NCBI GenBank assembly: GCA_902773925.1
Contig: CACYGI010000004.1
Location: 62,001-126,000 of the forward strand
DNA: 64,000 bases
Origin: an uncultured Bacteroidia bacterium
Lineage (GTDB): Bacteria; Bacteroidota; Bacteroidia; Bacteroidales; UBA932
Direction: 5' to 3'
Under the pieces are notes generated by a model. It ran no database searches. It saw only the letters and a list, made by a program, of their open reading frames with translations, and was not told where the DNA came from. Positions 8,915 through 18,792 of this stretch are shown here, in pieces (positions within the stretch are counted from its first letter, which is position 1; each line of letters begins with the position of its first letter). A program made the translations under genes and the position numbers.

Positions 8915-9883
8915 TTATTCCGCCCTGCGAAAGAGATTCACGGCCGTCCTGGCCGCTGCAACAGCAGCCACCTTGAGAGGGAAAATCCACTTGATAATAC
9001 ACCAGCAGATACGCTTCGCCAGATTCAGCGAGGCATAGTGCCGCAGGTACACGTCAGCCGAGCGCATCTCGCATTTCTGTAGGAACGGAGAGAATTTACG
9101 GCCTGTCGTGCCGGCGCCAAGATGGATGACCCTTGCGGATGGAACGCAGTAGTTGTGCAAGCCCAGCCGCGAGGTCTTACTGTAAAGGATATTTTCTTCA
9201 TAATACAGGAACGTTCGACTATCAAATCCTTCGACAGCCTTCCAAACCCCGGCTGAAGCATACATAAAAGAGCCGTTGGGCAGCTGGCATTCAACAGGAT
9301 CGGCGGTATGCGGGACGGATTTCAGTACCTGCATATCAATCCAGTCCCGATCGACGAGCCGCATCAGAAGCGGAAATTTATACCCGAAGCGGGTCATTAT
9401 AGTCCAGGCCGACGGAGCATAACGGACGCTCGCCATATCCACGTCCCCGTCAGGCCGTAGAAGCAGCGGCGTGACTATACCGCGATTCGCGATAGATACG
9501 TAAGACTCACAAATGCGGGGAATAGCATCCTCGACGAAAAGGATATCGTTGTTGAGGATGGCGATATCCTCTATCTCTTCATCCGCAAAAATATGCCTCA
9601 GGCCCTTGTTGTTGCCGCGGGCATAACCGTCGTTGGTGGCGCTCGCGAGCAATGTCATCCGCGGCAGGACTCCCTTCGGCTCATCCTCATCAGTCAGGCG
9701 AAGATATTCGCCCTCAAAGCGTGGACGGAGCCAGGATTCCAGCCCCGGTACGGCATCAGGAGCAGTGGAGCCGTTGTCCACGATGAAGAACTTGACCGGC
9801 GCGGTATTGTAGCGAAGGATGCTCTCAATGCAGGCAATGGTCGCTTCGGAATTGTTATAAGTCAATATGAGAAGTGCCGTCAT
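8915..9883 (-). CDS. Glycosyltransferase family 2
   Basis: 322 residues. It opens with TALLILTYNNSEATIACIES, the nucleotide-binding strand of GT-A GT2 enzymes, followed by FIVDNGSTAPD and later NDGYARGNNKGLRHI and ILNNDILF (the metal-binding DxD-like region). The pattern resembles rhamnosyltransferase-like GT2 proteins. A hydrophobic, basic C-terminus could contact the membrane. The start overlaps the preceding GT4 gene by 4 bp (ATGA), indicating coupling. Donor sugar not assigned. Confidence 0.88.
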   Translation of the reverse strand: MTALLILTYNNSEATIACIESILRYNTAPVKFFIVDNGSTAPDAVPGLESWLRPRFEGEYLRLTDEDEPKGVLPRMTLLASATNDGYARGNNKGLRHIFADEEIEDIAILNNDILFVEDAIPRICESYVSIANRGIVTPLLLRPDGDVDMASVRYAPSAWTIMTRFGYKFPLLMRLVDRDWIDMQVLKSVPHTADPVECQLPNGSFMYASAGVWKAVEGFDSRTFLYYEENILYSKTSRLGLHNYCVPSARVIHLGAGTTGRKFSPFLQKCEMRSADVYLRHYASLNLAKRICWCIIKWIFPLKVAAVAAARTAVNLFRRAE

Positions 9884-10965
9884 TCTTCCATAGGATTGAT
9901 GAATCTCGCGTATGCTGCCAGATATCTCTCCGCCGTCTCTCTGACATCGAAATGGTCCTGTACGTAACGGCGTGCATTGGCCAGCTTTTCTTCGCTGTCA
10001 TAATGGCTGCAGAGATTGCGGATAGCAGCGGCGCATGATGCGGCGCTACAGCTCTCGAACAGGTGTCCATAAGTACCTCCGACGGTCAATTCAAACGGGC
10101 CATCGGCATTGGATGCAACAACTGGCAGCATGGCTGCCATGGCCTCGATAACTGTCAGGCCGAAACCCTCCTTACGAGAGGCCATTATAAATGCATCGAA
10201 GTCCTTGAGATGCTCGAACATCTCTTCGTGTTCGAGATTGCCGGCCAAGAGAATCCTCTCCTCCTGTCCGGCCTCGCGTATAAGCGAGACTATCTTTTCG
10301 CGATCAGGTCCGTCGCCGTAAATGGTCAGGTGCAGATTCAAATCACCAAGCAGCGACAGGGCTTCTATTAGTATATCCTGCCCCTTTTGTTCAAGCAGCA
10401 GACGGCCGACTGTCACCATTCGCATCGGTGATTGCTCCATGTCCGGCCGGGAATACGGTCTGAGAGCAAACTTTTCGGTATGGATACCGTTGATGATAAG
10501 AGGCGCATCTATCATATAATCCCTGCGCAGAGCCTTCTGCACCGAGGAGGAAATGGCATAGACTGTCTTGAAATGCGGAAGGCGCTTATCCAACCTCTCG
10601 ACAAGATCCGGAAGACAATGCATCGTAAGGACGCATTTCTTCCTCAGACGCCAGAAAAGGATCGAGATAAGTCCGGCATCGTGACAATGGATGACATCGG
10701 GTGCGACCTTGAGGAGTATATGGTTGAGACGCAGGATCGGCAGTGGATTGCGGCTTGCTGGCCTGCGGCGCAGGCATATCACCTGCACTCGAGAATCAAC
10801 GTGAGAAAGAAGTTCTTCGTTGATGATATCGTTGACCACTATCAGCGTGACACTGTGCGAAGCCTCAACCTGAAACCGCGTAATATCAAGCAGCATCGTC
10901 TCGATACCGCCGGTCTTATATCCCCACACAAGGTGAACTATCTTATATTGTGCGCTCTCTTTCAT
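9880..10965 (-). CDS. Glycosyltransferase family 4
   Basis: 361 residues. KIVHLVWGYKTGGIETML is a GT4 N-terminus; MVTVGRLLLEQKGQDILIEA and FIMASRKEGFGLTVIEAMA contain the domain-linker VGR and the E-x7-E donor-binding motif. The gene begins inside the last 23 bp of the polymerase gene and ends in an ATGA overlap with the GT2 gene, so it belongs to the same minus-strand operon. The role is addition of one sugar to the repeat unit at the cytoplasmic face of the membrane; specificity unknown. Confidence 0.88.
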   Translation of the reverse strand: MKESAQYKIVHLVWGYKTGGIETMLLDITRFQVEASHSVTLIVVNDIINEELLSHVDSRVQVICLRRRPASRNPLPILRLNHILLKVAPDVIHCHDAGLISILFWRLRKKCVLTMHCLPDLVERLDKRLPHFKTVYAISSSVQKALRRDYMIDAPLIINGIHTEKFALRPYSRPDMEQSPMRMVTVGRLLLEQKGQDILIEALSLLGDLNLHLTIYGDGPDREKIVSLIREAGQEERILLAGNLEHEEMFEHLKDFDAFIMASRKEGFGLTVIEAMAAMLPVVASNADGPFELTVGGTYGHLFESCSAASCAAAIRNLCSHYDSEEKLANARRYVQDHFDVRETAERYLAAYARFINPMEE

Positions 10966-12337
10966 TTTCGTTTTTTTCTGGCAGGTCTTCCCTCTTGGAG
11001 CGAAATACCCACGCCATCATCAGCGAAGTGAAGAAGAGCGGAAATCCGGCCTCGAAGAAGACTGAGTCAAATGTATTGATAAAGTAGAGGATAAATATCG
11101 GGACGACGATGCGAGCAGTTGACCGTGCCCGCCAGGCCACGATAAAGACCATAATGAACAGCAGCAGATGGAGCGCGGTGCCGACCCAGCCGTAACGCAA
11201 TACAACGGGGACCCAGGCGATATCTCCACTGTCTATCTGACATCTCTGCCCCACTTTTTCAAGATTTTCCGTGCCGAGCAGAAAATCGAAACGATTGGCG
11301 CAGGCCGGAGAGTCTTCGTGGATTGCCCCTACTCCGAAAGCAGCGTACTGAGGATAATCCGAGAGGTACTGGATACGCTCGGCGAGCATCGCGATACGGA
11401 AGGTCAGGGTACCGGAATTGAATGAATACAGATCGATATTCTCAATATCCGTCGCCACCTGCGTAATATCCTCTACGGTCGTAGTGCTACGGACGCTGGA
11501 TTTTGTCCTGAAGACCCCCATCACGAAGGGCAGCATCAGCACAACCATCACCAATCCTGTAATCACCGTGCGACGGCTGCCTTCACGGATGAAGAATATC
11601 AGCAGGGCCACGAGCAGAGCTATGAGGATGGCCCGGACGAACGTCAGCAGGACCAGCACGAACAGGAACAGGAATATGGCATAGCGCCACTTGCCGTACT
11701 TGCGTGCCTTGAGCACGTAAAACAGATAGAAGTACGTCAGGTTGGGGATATTGAGCGCGAAATTGAAACCCTCGCTGGCGACTTTCTCCTTATCATAACC
11801 CGTCAGGATATGAATACCCACGAACTGAAGCAGGTACAGGAGACCCTGTAACAGAGTGATGTAAAGTCCAATCTCGAAAAATCTTTCGTATGCCTTGAAA
11901 GGAATGGCGCGGAATGCGAAATATCCCATCATCATCAGACTTATGCGGACGACCTTGAATGCATACGAAAGGGAGTCCGCGTTGCTCGTTACCGTTGCGA
12001 TAAACTCACCCAGATAGAAAAGAAGGAATACGAACACGTACAAGGCGAACGGATCGAGACGGGGGGAATATCCGAGCACAGAACTACGGCTGAACTGACT
12101 TCCGTCAGGCATAGTCCTTGTGATGCGAAGTCGTCCGGACTGGACCTGGACAAACGGGATGAGCGCCAGATTGATGAGAATGCAGACGTCACTGCAGCGC
12201 TGGTGCTCCGTCGTGCCATCGAGCATAAAAAGCTGAGAGACGATGGCCAGATAGCACAGCAGGAATACGACGAACTGCCTCTTCCAGAACGCCCAGACGG
12301 CCACGGCCGCCAACAGAAGATAGACCGCCAGCATCAT
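10943..12337 (-). CDS. O-antigen ligase / polymerase-like membrane protein (Wzy-like)
   Basis: 464 residues from ATG 12337, which overlaps the flippase stop by 4 bp (ATGA). The frame is open further upstream, but that part overlaps the flippase and looks like shadow sequence. Multiple hydrophobic segments are visible (MMLAVYLLLAAVAVWAFW, FVVFLLCYLAIVSQLFML, FLFVLVLLTFVRAILIALLV and others), with a large loop before the last helices that contains many polar residues (ENLEKVGQRCQIDSGDIAW). This topology fits Wzy/WaaL polymerases, which join repeat units in the periplasm. Sequence conservation in this class is poor, so the call rests on topology and the neighbouring flippase. Confidence 0.75.
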   Translation of the reverse strand: MMLAVYLLLAAVAVWAFWKRQFVVFLLCYLAIVSQLFMLDGTTEHQRCSDVCILINLALIPFVQVQSGRLRITRTMPDGSQFSRSSVLGYSPRLDPFALYVFVFLLFYLGEFIATVTSNADSLSYAFKVVRISLMMMGYFAFRAIPFKAYERFFEIGLYITLLQGLLYLLQFVGIHILTGYDKEKVASEGFNFALNIPNLTYFYLFYVLKARKYGKWRYAIFLFLFVLVLLTFVRAILIALLVALLIFFIREGSRRTVITGLVMVVLMLPFVMGVFRTKSSVRSTTTVEDITQVATDIENIDLYSFNSGTLTFRIAMLAERIQYLSDYPQYAAFGVGAIHEDSPACANRFDFLLGTENLEKVGQRCQIDSGDIAWVPVVLRYGWVGTALHLLLFIMVFIVAWRARSTARIVVPIFILYFINTFDSVFFEAGFPLFFTSLMMAWVFRSKREDLPEKNENERERTI

Positions 12338-13710
12338 TTTGCCCAGATGCCGGTTGCCTTGCCGGATAAAAGACGCCCAAGCTGGATGCGGCCGGCGATG
12401 GCCTGTACCAGATAGACCAAAGTAGGAAATACGACAATCCCGGCTGTACCAAGTCGGCACGAGAAAGTGAGAAGCGGCCAGGCGATCAAAGCCGAGATGA
12501 GATAAATCGTCATCTGTATCTGGATTGTCCCAAGGCCAGCTATCAGATAAGTGTAGAGATTGCCTATGACCGTGATAATCGTATAGAATCCTACCGCAGC
12601 CGTCAGTATAAGGTCCACCTGCACCTGATCTCCGATCCATATATGATAGAACCATCCTGAAATGGCCACCATCACCGCTCCTATGACTGCCGCAACGATG
12701 CAGAAACGCTCCAGTTTATGAAGAGTATTGTACATCCAAACCCTGTCATTACGGTGCCACGCATCGGTAAATGCCGACCAGAATGGCGTGATGACAATCA
12801 GGCTTCCAGAGAACAGCAGGTTGAAGTAGCGGCTCGCCACGTTATAACTGGTCACCGCGTCCGGTCCAAGCTCGCGGAGCAGCACGAAGTTGATAAGCTG
12901 GAATACCACGAGCATCGAGATGTATATCACGAAGAACCGAATGCCGAGCGAAAGGATATCCTTGATCAGACCCGTGCGGATATTGCGGCGGCGCGGCGCG
13001 TATGCGCGATAGCGCGTGAAGCGGAATGCGATTAGAGAGCACGTCAGCAGTACGATGCACGGCACTCCGGAGAAATACAGGGCAAGATTGGTCAGGCTGC
13101 CGGTGGTGGTCTTTGTCAGGATGAAAATCACCCCGAGCGAGCAAAGCTGCCCGAAGCCGTTGATAGCTGCGGCAATCCCCGGCTTCTGGTCGGCGGTCAG
13201 AAGCATGCTGAAATTATTGACTACCATATTAAGGCAGAAAAAACCGCCTACGACTCCGAAAACGCGCTGCAGCTCCACTCGATACGAAGCATCGACATTG
13301 AGGACTGCAGGCCAGTCGATGAAGCAGTTGAGCACCATGAAGAGCACGAACACACCAGAGATAACCGCGCCGACGGCGAAATAAGTCGTACTCACGTATT
13401 CGGCGGCAAGCTGCTCATTACCCTTGGCCCTGGCTTCCGCAAAACAGTTGCGGAAGCCGTTGCCAAGCCCCAGATCGAAGAACGCTATCCACGCAATGAT
13501 GGACGAGACCGTCATCCATATACCGTACTGCGTAGGATTGACGTAGCTGATGGTCATCGGTACGAGCAGCAGCGAAGTCAGCACCGTGACACACTTTGTC
13601 ACCAGAGAAAGGATTATATTGCGAAGAGCGGCTTTCGAACGCGGGTTGCGATCGGCGATGAGCGTCCTTATGCGGAGCGGCAGCAGATCTGTCAGGCGGT
13701 TAAAGCTCAT
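12334..13710 (-). CDS. Oligosaccharide flippase family protein (Wzx-like)
   Basis: 458 residues with about 12-14 hydrophobic helices. The N-terminal KAALRNIILSLVTKCVTVLT and PTQYGIWMTVSSIIAWIAFFDLG match the start of polysaccharide flippases of the MATE/MVF superfamily, which move undecaprenyl-diphosphate-linked repeat units to the outer face of the inner membrane. The gene overlaps the upstream WecA-like gene by 11 bp and the downstream polymerase by 4 bp, so initiation, export and polymerisation genes are contiguous. Confidence 0.85.
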   Translation of the reverse strand: MSFNRLTDLLPLRIRTLIADRNPRSKAALRNIILSLVTKCVTVLTSLLLVPMTISYVNPTQYGIWMTVSSIIAWIAFFDLGLGNGFRNCFAEARAKGNEQLAAEYVSTTYFAVGAVISGVFVLFMVLNCFIDWPAVLNVDASYRVELQRVFGVVGGFFCLNMVVNNFSMLLTADQKPGIAAAINGFGQLCSLGVIFILTKTTTGSLTNLALYFSGVPCIVLLTCSLIAFRFTRYRAYAPRRRNIRTGLIKDILSLGIRFFVIYISMLVVFQLINFVLLRELGPDAVTSYNVASRYFNLLFSGSLIVITPFWSAFTDAWHRNDRVWMYNTLHKLERFCIVAAVIGAVMVAISGWFYHIWIGDQVQVDLILTAAVGFYTIITVIGNLYTYLIAGLGTIQIQMTIYLISALIAWPLLTFSCRLGTAGIVVFPTLVYLVQAIAGRIQLGRLLSGKATGIWAK

Positions 13711-14902
13711 CTTCTATATTCTCATTCTTGTCTAGTCTGCTCTGGACTGACTTCCAGACGCGTGAACTGTCAAGTCTGGTATAAGAGGCCGCTGTATGAA
13801 GGCGACGGAAAAACCGGGTATCGTGGTCGCGATGCCAGCCAAGGAACAGCGCCGGCAGGAAAACTGAGACTGCACCGGCAGCAATCACTGCATAGAGCTG
13901 GACTTCCTGAGTGGCGCCGCGGCTCCAGACTACTGCCCATACGGCTACCGGAACGAGCGCCAGGACAATCTCCGTAAGTGTCACTGCCAAATGGGATAAT
14001 CCGGCATCGATAAATATGTGGTGAAGATGGGTCTTGTCCGCCTTGAATGGAGAAATGCCCCTCACGATCCTGCCGGTCATCACCCTTAAGGTATCAAATA
14101 CGGGCAGCGTCAGCACGGCAAGGCAGAAGGGGATCATTCCGAAATTGAAAGTCAGATATTCCTCGTAATATGACTCATACCGGCACATACTGAAGACCAT
14201 CGATGCTAGGATGGTACCCATCAGCATTGTCCCAGCATCGCCGATAAACATCTTACTGTGATGCCCGAAGACATTGTGCACGAAGAACGGGATCAGGGCA
14301 CCGATCGTCACCATCGCCAAGGCCGCGAACGAGTAGTCGTGCCCGACAAAAAACACCGTAGCGAACAAAGCGCAGGCTGTGATGCAGTAGCCGGAAGAAA
14401 GGCCATCCACGCCGTCGATCATATTGATGGCGTTGATGATGCCAACCATTGCGAAAGCCGAAAATGGCACGGAAATCCAAGTTGGCAGATGGTCGATGCC
14501 CCAAATTCCCTGGAAATTGCAGATAGTAAAACGCGTGCCATAGATCAACAGCAGCGCAACGACAGTCTCGACTGTCAGCCGCACCCAAGGCTTGATGGTC
14601 AGCAGATCGTCCATCATTCCGACATAAAGCATAACGATCATCGCTCCCAATACGGCAAAAAGGCTTGTATAAGACATCATTGTCTTGAAGTAGCACAAAC
14701 CCACGACGATGCCCAGAAAGACGGCTGCGCCTCCGAGCACCGGGACCGGATTGTGCTGTAATTTGCGCTGTCCGGGCCGGTCCATAAGGCTGTTCCGCCG
14801 GGCAATGTTAATAAGAGGCACGAAAGCCACCCACGACACCACCAGCGCAATCACAAGCAATGTCAGCATACGGTACTTCGGTGCGAAGCCAAGATCAAAC
14901 AT
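13700..14902 (-). CDS. Undecaprenyl-phosphate sugar-1-phosphate transferase (MraY/WecA/TagO family)
   Basis: 400 residues, polytopic. Diagnostic segments are NMIDGVDGLSSG (catalytic Asp loop), FIGDAGTMLMG and HLHHIFIDAGLSH (the His-rich loop). These place it in the polyprenyl-phosphate N-acetylhexosamine-1-phosphate transferase family, closest in pattern to WecA/TagO. It starts the lipid-linked repeat unit by transferring a sugar phosphate to undecaprenyl phosphate. It overlaps the flippase gene by 11 bp. This appears to be the intact initiating enzyme of the window; a second family member at 59842-60887 is broken. Confidence 0.88.
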   Translation of the reverse strand: MFDLGFAPKYRMLTLLVIALVVSWVAFVPLINIARRNSLMDRPGQRKLQHNPVPVLGGAAVFLGIVVGLCYFKTMMSYTSLFAVLGAMIVMLYVGMMDDLLTIKPWVRLTVETVVALLLIYGTRFTICNFQGIWGIDHLPTWISVPFSAFAMVGIINAINMIDGVDGLSSGYCITACALFATVFFVGHDYSFAALAMVTIGALIPFFVHNVFGHHSKMFIGDAGTMLMGTILASMVFSMCRYESYYEEYLTFNFGMIPFCLAVLTLPVFDTLRVMTGRIVRGISPFKADKTHLHHIFIDAGLSHLAVTLTEIVLALVPVAVWAVVWSRGATQEVQLYAVIAAGAVSVFLPALFLGWHRDHDTRFFRRLHTAASYTRLDSSRVWKSVQSRLDKNENIEDEL

Positions 14903-14956
14903 ATTTCTCGTAAGCCGCTAATACAGCATTGTATTCTGCAAATATAACAAAAAATC

Positions 14957-15907
14957 CTATCTGACAGATAGGATCCAACCCGCAGGCATCAGAAGCAGCA
15001 CAAGACATTTTCGATACCACCCCCTCACGTCATGCAATATCTGGTAAGGTTTCTTTCCGATTATAAAACCGTCGCGGCTGATTCCGACAAGAAATGCCAT
15101 GATCTGCTTCGGGTCATAAATGAAATACTTGAGCAGATTATTGACACCATACAGCCACCAATAGTAATTTGCTGAAGCGCGATTATGACTTTTGGCGGTA
15201 AGGGCATTATCCGTGTCGTGGAAATATATGCGCCCGGGCCGGTCCACAACTCTTTCGAGATACTTCTTGCCTATCTCGAACCAGACTATGTTCTCTGGAC
15301 AGAAACGCGTATCGGAAGTCAATTCGGGGAACGGGAACGCACGCATAAGATCTGTTCTGGTAAAGCCGAAATTCTCGCCGCTGATATGATACTTGAACCG
15401 CAGATCGGGAGTGTACACATCAAGGGGTGAGACGGGAAGCGGGCGTCCGGTAATCTCACCCGTCAGATCATCTATACAGCGCAATACCACCCCCTTATAA
15501 TTCTCCTTATCAGGTATGGCCTGCCATTCTTGATAAAAAGACACAACGGCATCGGGAAGCATCACGTCATCGCTGTCCATCGTCAGGAAAACTTCAGACT
15601 CACTGACGCTCACGGCAAAGTTTGTGGCGATATGCTTACCCCTGTTTTCCTGATAGAAATAACGGATAGGCAGGCGGTCTTCATCGCACCATCTGCGTAC
15701 AAGTTCTTCAGTTCCATCAGTGCTCCCGTCATTGACAATCACCCACTCAAACAAATCACAGCCGCATACCTCCTTATTGCGTAGCAATGACTCATACAGC
15801 CGAGGCATCGTCGCATCGCGTTGGTAGGCGGGAGTAAAAACAGTCATCCACGGCTTCCTGAATTTCAAACCCGATTCACTTGCGAAACTTCTTCGGTCAC
15901 TCGACAT
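14957..15907 (-). CDS. Glycosyltransferase family 2
   Basis: 316 residues from ATG 15907; a TTG two codons upstream is less likely. The GT-A core is clear: WMTVFTPAYQRDATMPRLYE, then WVIVNDGSTDGTEELV and VFLTMDSDDVMLPDAV with the DxDD metal-binding motif. It transfers a sugar from a nucleotide donor by inversion. It sits between the AT-rich beta-helix gene (18-bp gap) and the WecA-like gene (54-bp gap), all on the minus strand. Confidence 0.9.
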   Translation of the reverse strand: MSSDRRSFASESGLKFRKPWMTVFTPAYQRDATMPRLYESLLRNKEVCGCDLFEWVIVNDGSTDGTEELVRRWCDEDRLPIRYFYQENRGKHIATNFAVSVSESEVFLTMDSDDVMLPDAVVSFYQEWQAIPDKENYKGVVLRCIDDLTGEITGRPLPVSPLDVYTPDLRFKYHISGENFGFTRTDLMRAFPFPELTSDTRFCPENIVWFEIGKKYLERVVDRPGRIYFHDTDNALTAKSHNRASANYYWWLYGVNNLLKYFIYDPKQIMAFLVGISRDGFIIGKKPYQILHDVRGWYRKCLVLLLMPAGWILSVR

Positions 15908-15925
15908 AAGCAAAAACTATTCAGA

Positions 15926-18484
15926 TTAATATACGGCGAGACGTGCCAGTGACTCAATAATGGGAGAATTCTTGATTTCATCCTCATCTGAAATCTCGAC
16001 AAATTCTGAGAAGGAATCACCCGTCTCTGTGCGATATAAGTCTATAGCTCTCAAAACCGCCTCATCGTATGTATTACAATTGGGTAACCATGAGGTACTA
16101 TCCGAAGCTACCGGGTAATAAACAATGGTGTTTGAAGGAACAATATTACATAGTAAAGAACCTTGTTTAACATAGAAAACATTTCCTCTTAGAAAATCCA
16201 CGCAGGCACTACTATGCCGATAATATGTGCCTCTGCCACCATAGAAAACATTTTTGCCAATATACATTCCAGAAACACCAGACAATAAATTAGCATCTCG
16301 TATTTCTGGAGAAAACATTTCATTATCTCCACAACCCACGCATATGTTTTCTATAAAAAAGCAATTTGCCAAAGGGAAATTATTATTACTGGCTTTTGAA
16401 CAAAAGGACTCATAAGCTTGGCGGCATTTAAAAAATAAATTGCCGCGAAATACAATATTTTCAGCCCCACAAGATGCTGTTGCGGCATTTGTTAGAAAGC
16501 CTTGAATGGTCGCCCCACAATCAAAAACACGTGATACTTTACAGTGCTCCACAATAATGTTATTGGGCTGAATTGAATCATCAATCCAGAATTCTATACC
16601 ATTACCCCATCTAACATAGTTATTGGTTCCATCGTTTTGAGAGCAACCCCCTATCAAATCAATCTCAATGTTATGAAGTTTGATTTCAGATCTATCTCCA
16701 GCTGCAAGAATTCCAAAGTTATAGCCCTCAATCCGTACATCAGACACTTCACAATGACTAACCTTCAAGGCTGCATTATCAGAAGAATCAACAAATCTAC
16801 TGAAAAACAATTGAGAAAAATCTTCTCCGATAGTACCGTCATATTTTAAATACAAAGTATTCCCATCCTGCATAAAGTCACCACTATTATTCAGCCAAGA
16901 ATAGCCCTGTGGATTTGTTCCTTGGTAGTTGCTTGCATCTGATTGACTATAGTAGTTAACTTTATGTCCAAAAACTATAGAGTCAGTCTCGGGGTTATAT
17001 ATAAAACCGATATTATGGTTCATAAACGAATCACCAAGTTGCGCTAAATTTAGCCCATAAATATGCTTCTCAGAATCCACAAGAGTAAATGGTCCAGTAT
17101 TATTAATTCCGGAAAGGATGGCAAAATGAGATAAACACGGCTTTTTCCCAAATGAATAACTGGATAAATTAATATTCTCTAAAACAATAGAACCTTCATT
17201 GCGGAAAATATCTCCTCTTTTCAATTTAATTGTTTTTCTACTCTCACTTCTATTGCTCAATAAGTTCAAAGCAGCATGAACTGTCCTGAGTGGAGAATCC
17301 TCCGATAGTCCAGTATTAGTATCATTCCCTTCAGAAGACGAACAATAACAGACAACCTCTTGAACCTTTTCCAAAAGATAATCTACCTTTTCTTTCAAGA
17401 CATCAAGATCATGCCTATTCTCAAAAACAAACCCGGGTACCAATTCAGTGGTTACATTAAACTTCACATGCCCGACAAAGGAATCTCCAGATCGAAAATA
17501 AACAAAAAGAAAAGAAATAGGGGCATTAAAAGAATAAGTCAAGTCAAATGTCTCATCTTCCTCGTGAATAAAAAGGGGGACATCACTAATACTGTCATTG
17601 CCATCATTCAAGTGAATTTCAGCGCGTAGCCCAGCAACAAAGGAACTTGATAATGCATTTTTTTTGCCAACAAAATGCACTTTTTTTCCATAGTTTCCAT
17701 TAGGTAATGTGAGCAGAAATCTGTTATATCCACTGCCACTTGAATCAATATCGGCATCAAATGAATAACCATAATTAAAAAGGTTAGCATTATTCAATTT
17801 TTTTTCGACCGTTTTGATTGATTCAAAAATCCTAGAACATTCACAATATGTAATATCCTTATCCGCTGCAACGATACCTATTGAGATGAAAGTCGCCCCA
17901 TTTGATAACAAATCGGACACACTCAATTCGACTCTATTGACTCCCCAATTTGAAATATTTGATAGGAATTGTCGATTTGTATTTAAACTATTTATTACTG
18001 CTCCGCTGTTACCAATTCCATCAATAATAATCTTATTTGCATTTATGCTCAATAGATTGATCATAGCGGAACACATTATACCCCAATGACTAATCGTGCC
18101 ATCAGACTGAATATATTCTCCAACCACAAAGTCCGGAAGCTCACTAACATATGTTCTTTCAAAGCAATCCGTAACAATCTCATTGTATTTTGTGTCCTTC
18201 AAACACAATGGTATTGATTGCTTAGACCAAGCAGACGAGTACAAAAATAGAGCGAATTCCCCACTTTCAAGTAAAAGTCCTGAAAAATATGAATAAACGC
18301 CCTCGGTATATGCTATATAAAAAACTTTCTCATCTGGTTGCCCTGGATTTGTAGTTGGGTAAGCAACTCCTTTAAATTGCCATCCTGAACCCAGGTCTTG
18401 TACCATTTCCAACAATACATTTTTTTGTATTGGGTCAGAAATCATAGAATTAATATCACTGTACAAAGAAGAATAATTAGACAT
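15926..18484 (-). CDS. Beta-helix protein with phage-tail-like N-terminal domain
   Basis: 852 residues, no signal peptide or membrane helix. Residues about 30-75 (GWQFKGVAYPTTNPGQPD, then KVFYIAYTEGVYS) resemble a module I know from tail fibre proteins of Bacteroides phages. A long beta-rich part follows, then a probable short coiled coil near residue 360 (LKEKVDYLLEKVQEV), then EGNDTNTGLSEDSPLRTV at about 390, a common entry into right-handed parallel beta-helices, with Asn-rich rungs to about residue 800. The gene is clearly more AT-rich than its neighbours, suggesting transfer. No phage genes flank it; it lies between glycosyltransferases. A capsule-acting, tailspike-like or scaffold role is speculative. 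Confidence 0.7.
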   Translation of the reverse strand: MSNYSSLYSDINSMISDPIQKNVLLEMVQDLGSGWQFKGVAYPTTNPGQPDEKVFYIAYTEGVYSYFSGLLLESGEFALFLYSSAWSKQSIPLCLKDTKYNEIVTDCFERTYVSELPDFVVGEYIQSDGTISHWGIMCSAMINLLSINANKIIIDGIGNSGAVINSLNTNRQFLSNISNWGVNRVELSVSDLLSNGATFISIGIVAADKDITYCECSRIFESIKTVEKKLNNANLFNYGYSFDADIDSSGSGYNRFLLTLPNGNYGKKVHFVGKKNALSSSFVAGLRAEIHLNDGNDSISDVPLFIHEEDETFDLTYSFNAPISFLFVYFRSGDSFVGHVKFNVTTELVPGFVFENRHDLDVLKEKVDYLLEKVQEVVCYCSSSEGNDTNTGLSEDSPLRTVHAALNLLSNRSESRKTIKLKRGDIFRNEGSIVLENINLSSYSFGKKPCLSHFAILSGINNTGPFTLVDSEKHIYGLNLAQLGDSFMNHNIGFIYNPETDSIVFGHKVNYYSQSDASNYQGTNPQGYSWLNNSGDFMQDGNTLYLKYDGTIGEDFSQLFFSRFVDSSDNAALKVSHCEVSDVRIEGYNFGILAAGDRSEIKLHNIEIDLIGGCSQNDGTNNYVRWGNGIEFWIDDSIQPNNIIVEHCKVSRVFDCGATIQGFLTNAATASCGAENIVFRGNLFFKCRQAYESFCSKASNNNFPLANCFFIENICVGCGDNEMFSPEIRDANLLSGVSGMYIGKNVFYGGRGTYYRHSSACVDFLRGNVFYVKQGSLLCNIVPSNTIVYYPVASDSTSWLPNCNTYDEAVLRAIDLYRTETGDSFSEFVEISDEDEIKNSPIIESLARLAVY

Positions 18485-18792
18485 GGCGGTAGTATTTATT
18501 ACTGAAAAAATCCATTAATAATAAATTATCTAACAGTTATTTAGCAAAAAAGGATCGTAGAAAAATAATCTCTTAACAGCTTAGTTATCTGAATATCCAG
18601 CTTACCACTATATCTGAAAGCAAACTATTACTTGGTATTCTATGTATCATTTTGCTCTATCTAACGAGCCAGTTATTTTTCCATCAGCATATTATTGACT
18701 TTCGTCTCAATGCGAATATAGGACATTATTTTAAGAAAGCCAAAGACTGAGATAATTAATCGAGTCCTGAAAGATCAAAAAGATACGCGGTA
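18485..18792. other. AT-rich intergenic gap in the polysaccharide locus
   Basis: 308 bp between the beta-helix gene and the upstream GT4. It is as AT-rich as the beta-helix gene, so both probably arrived together. I found no ORF of note, no exact TAnnTTTG box on the minus strand and no strong hairpin. Confidence 0.5.
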
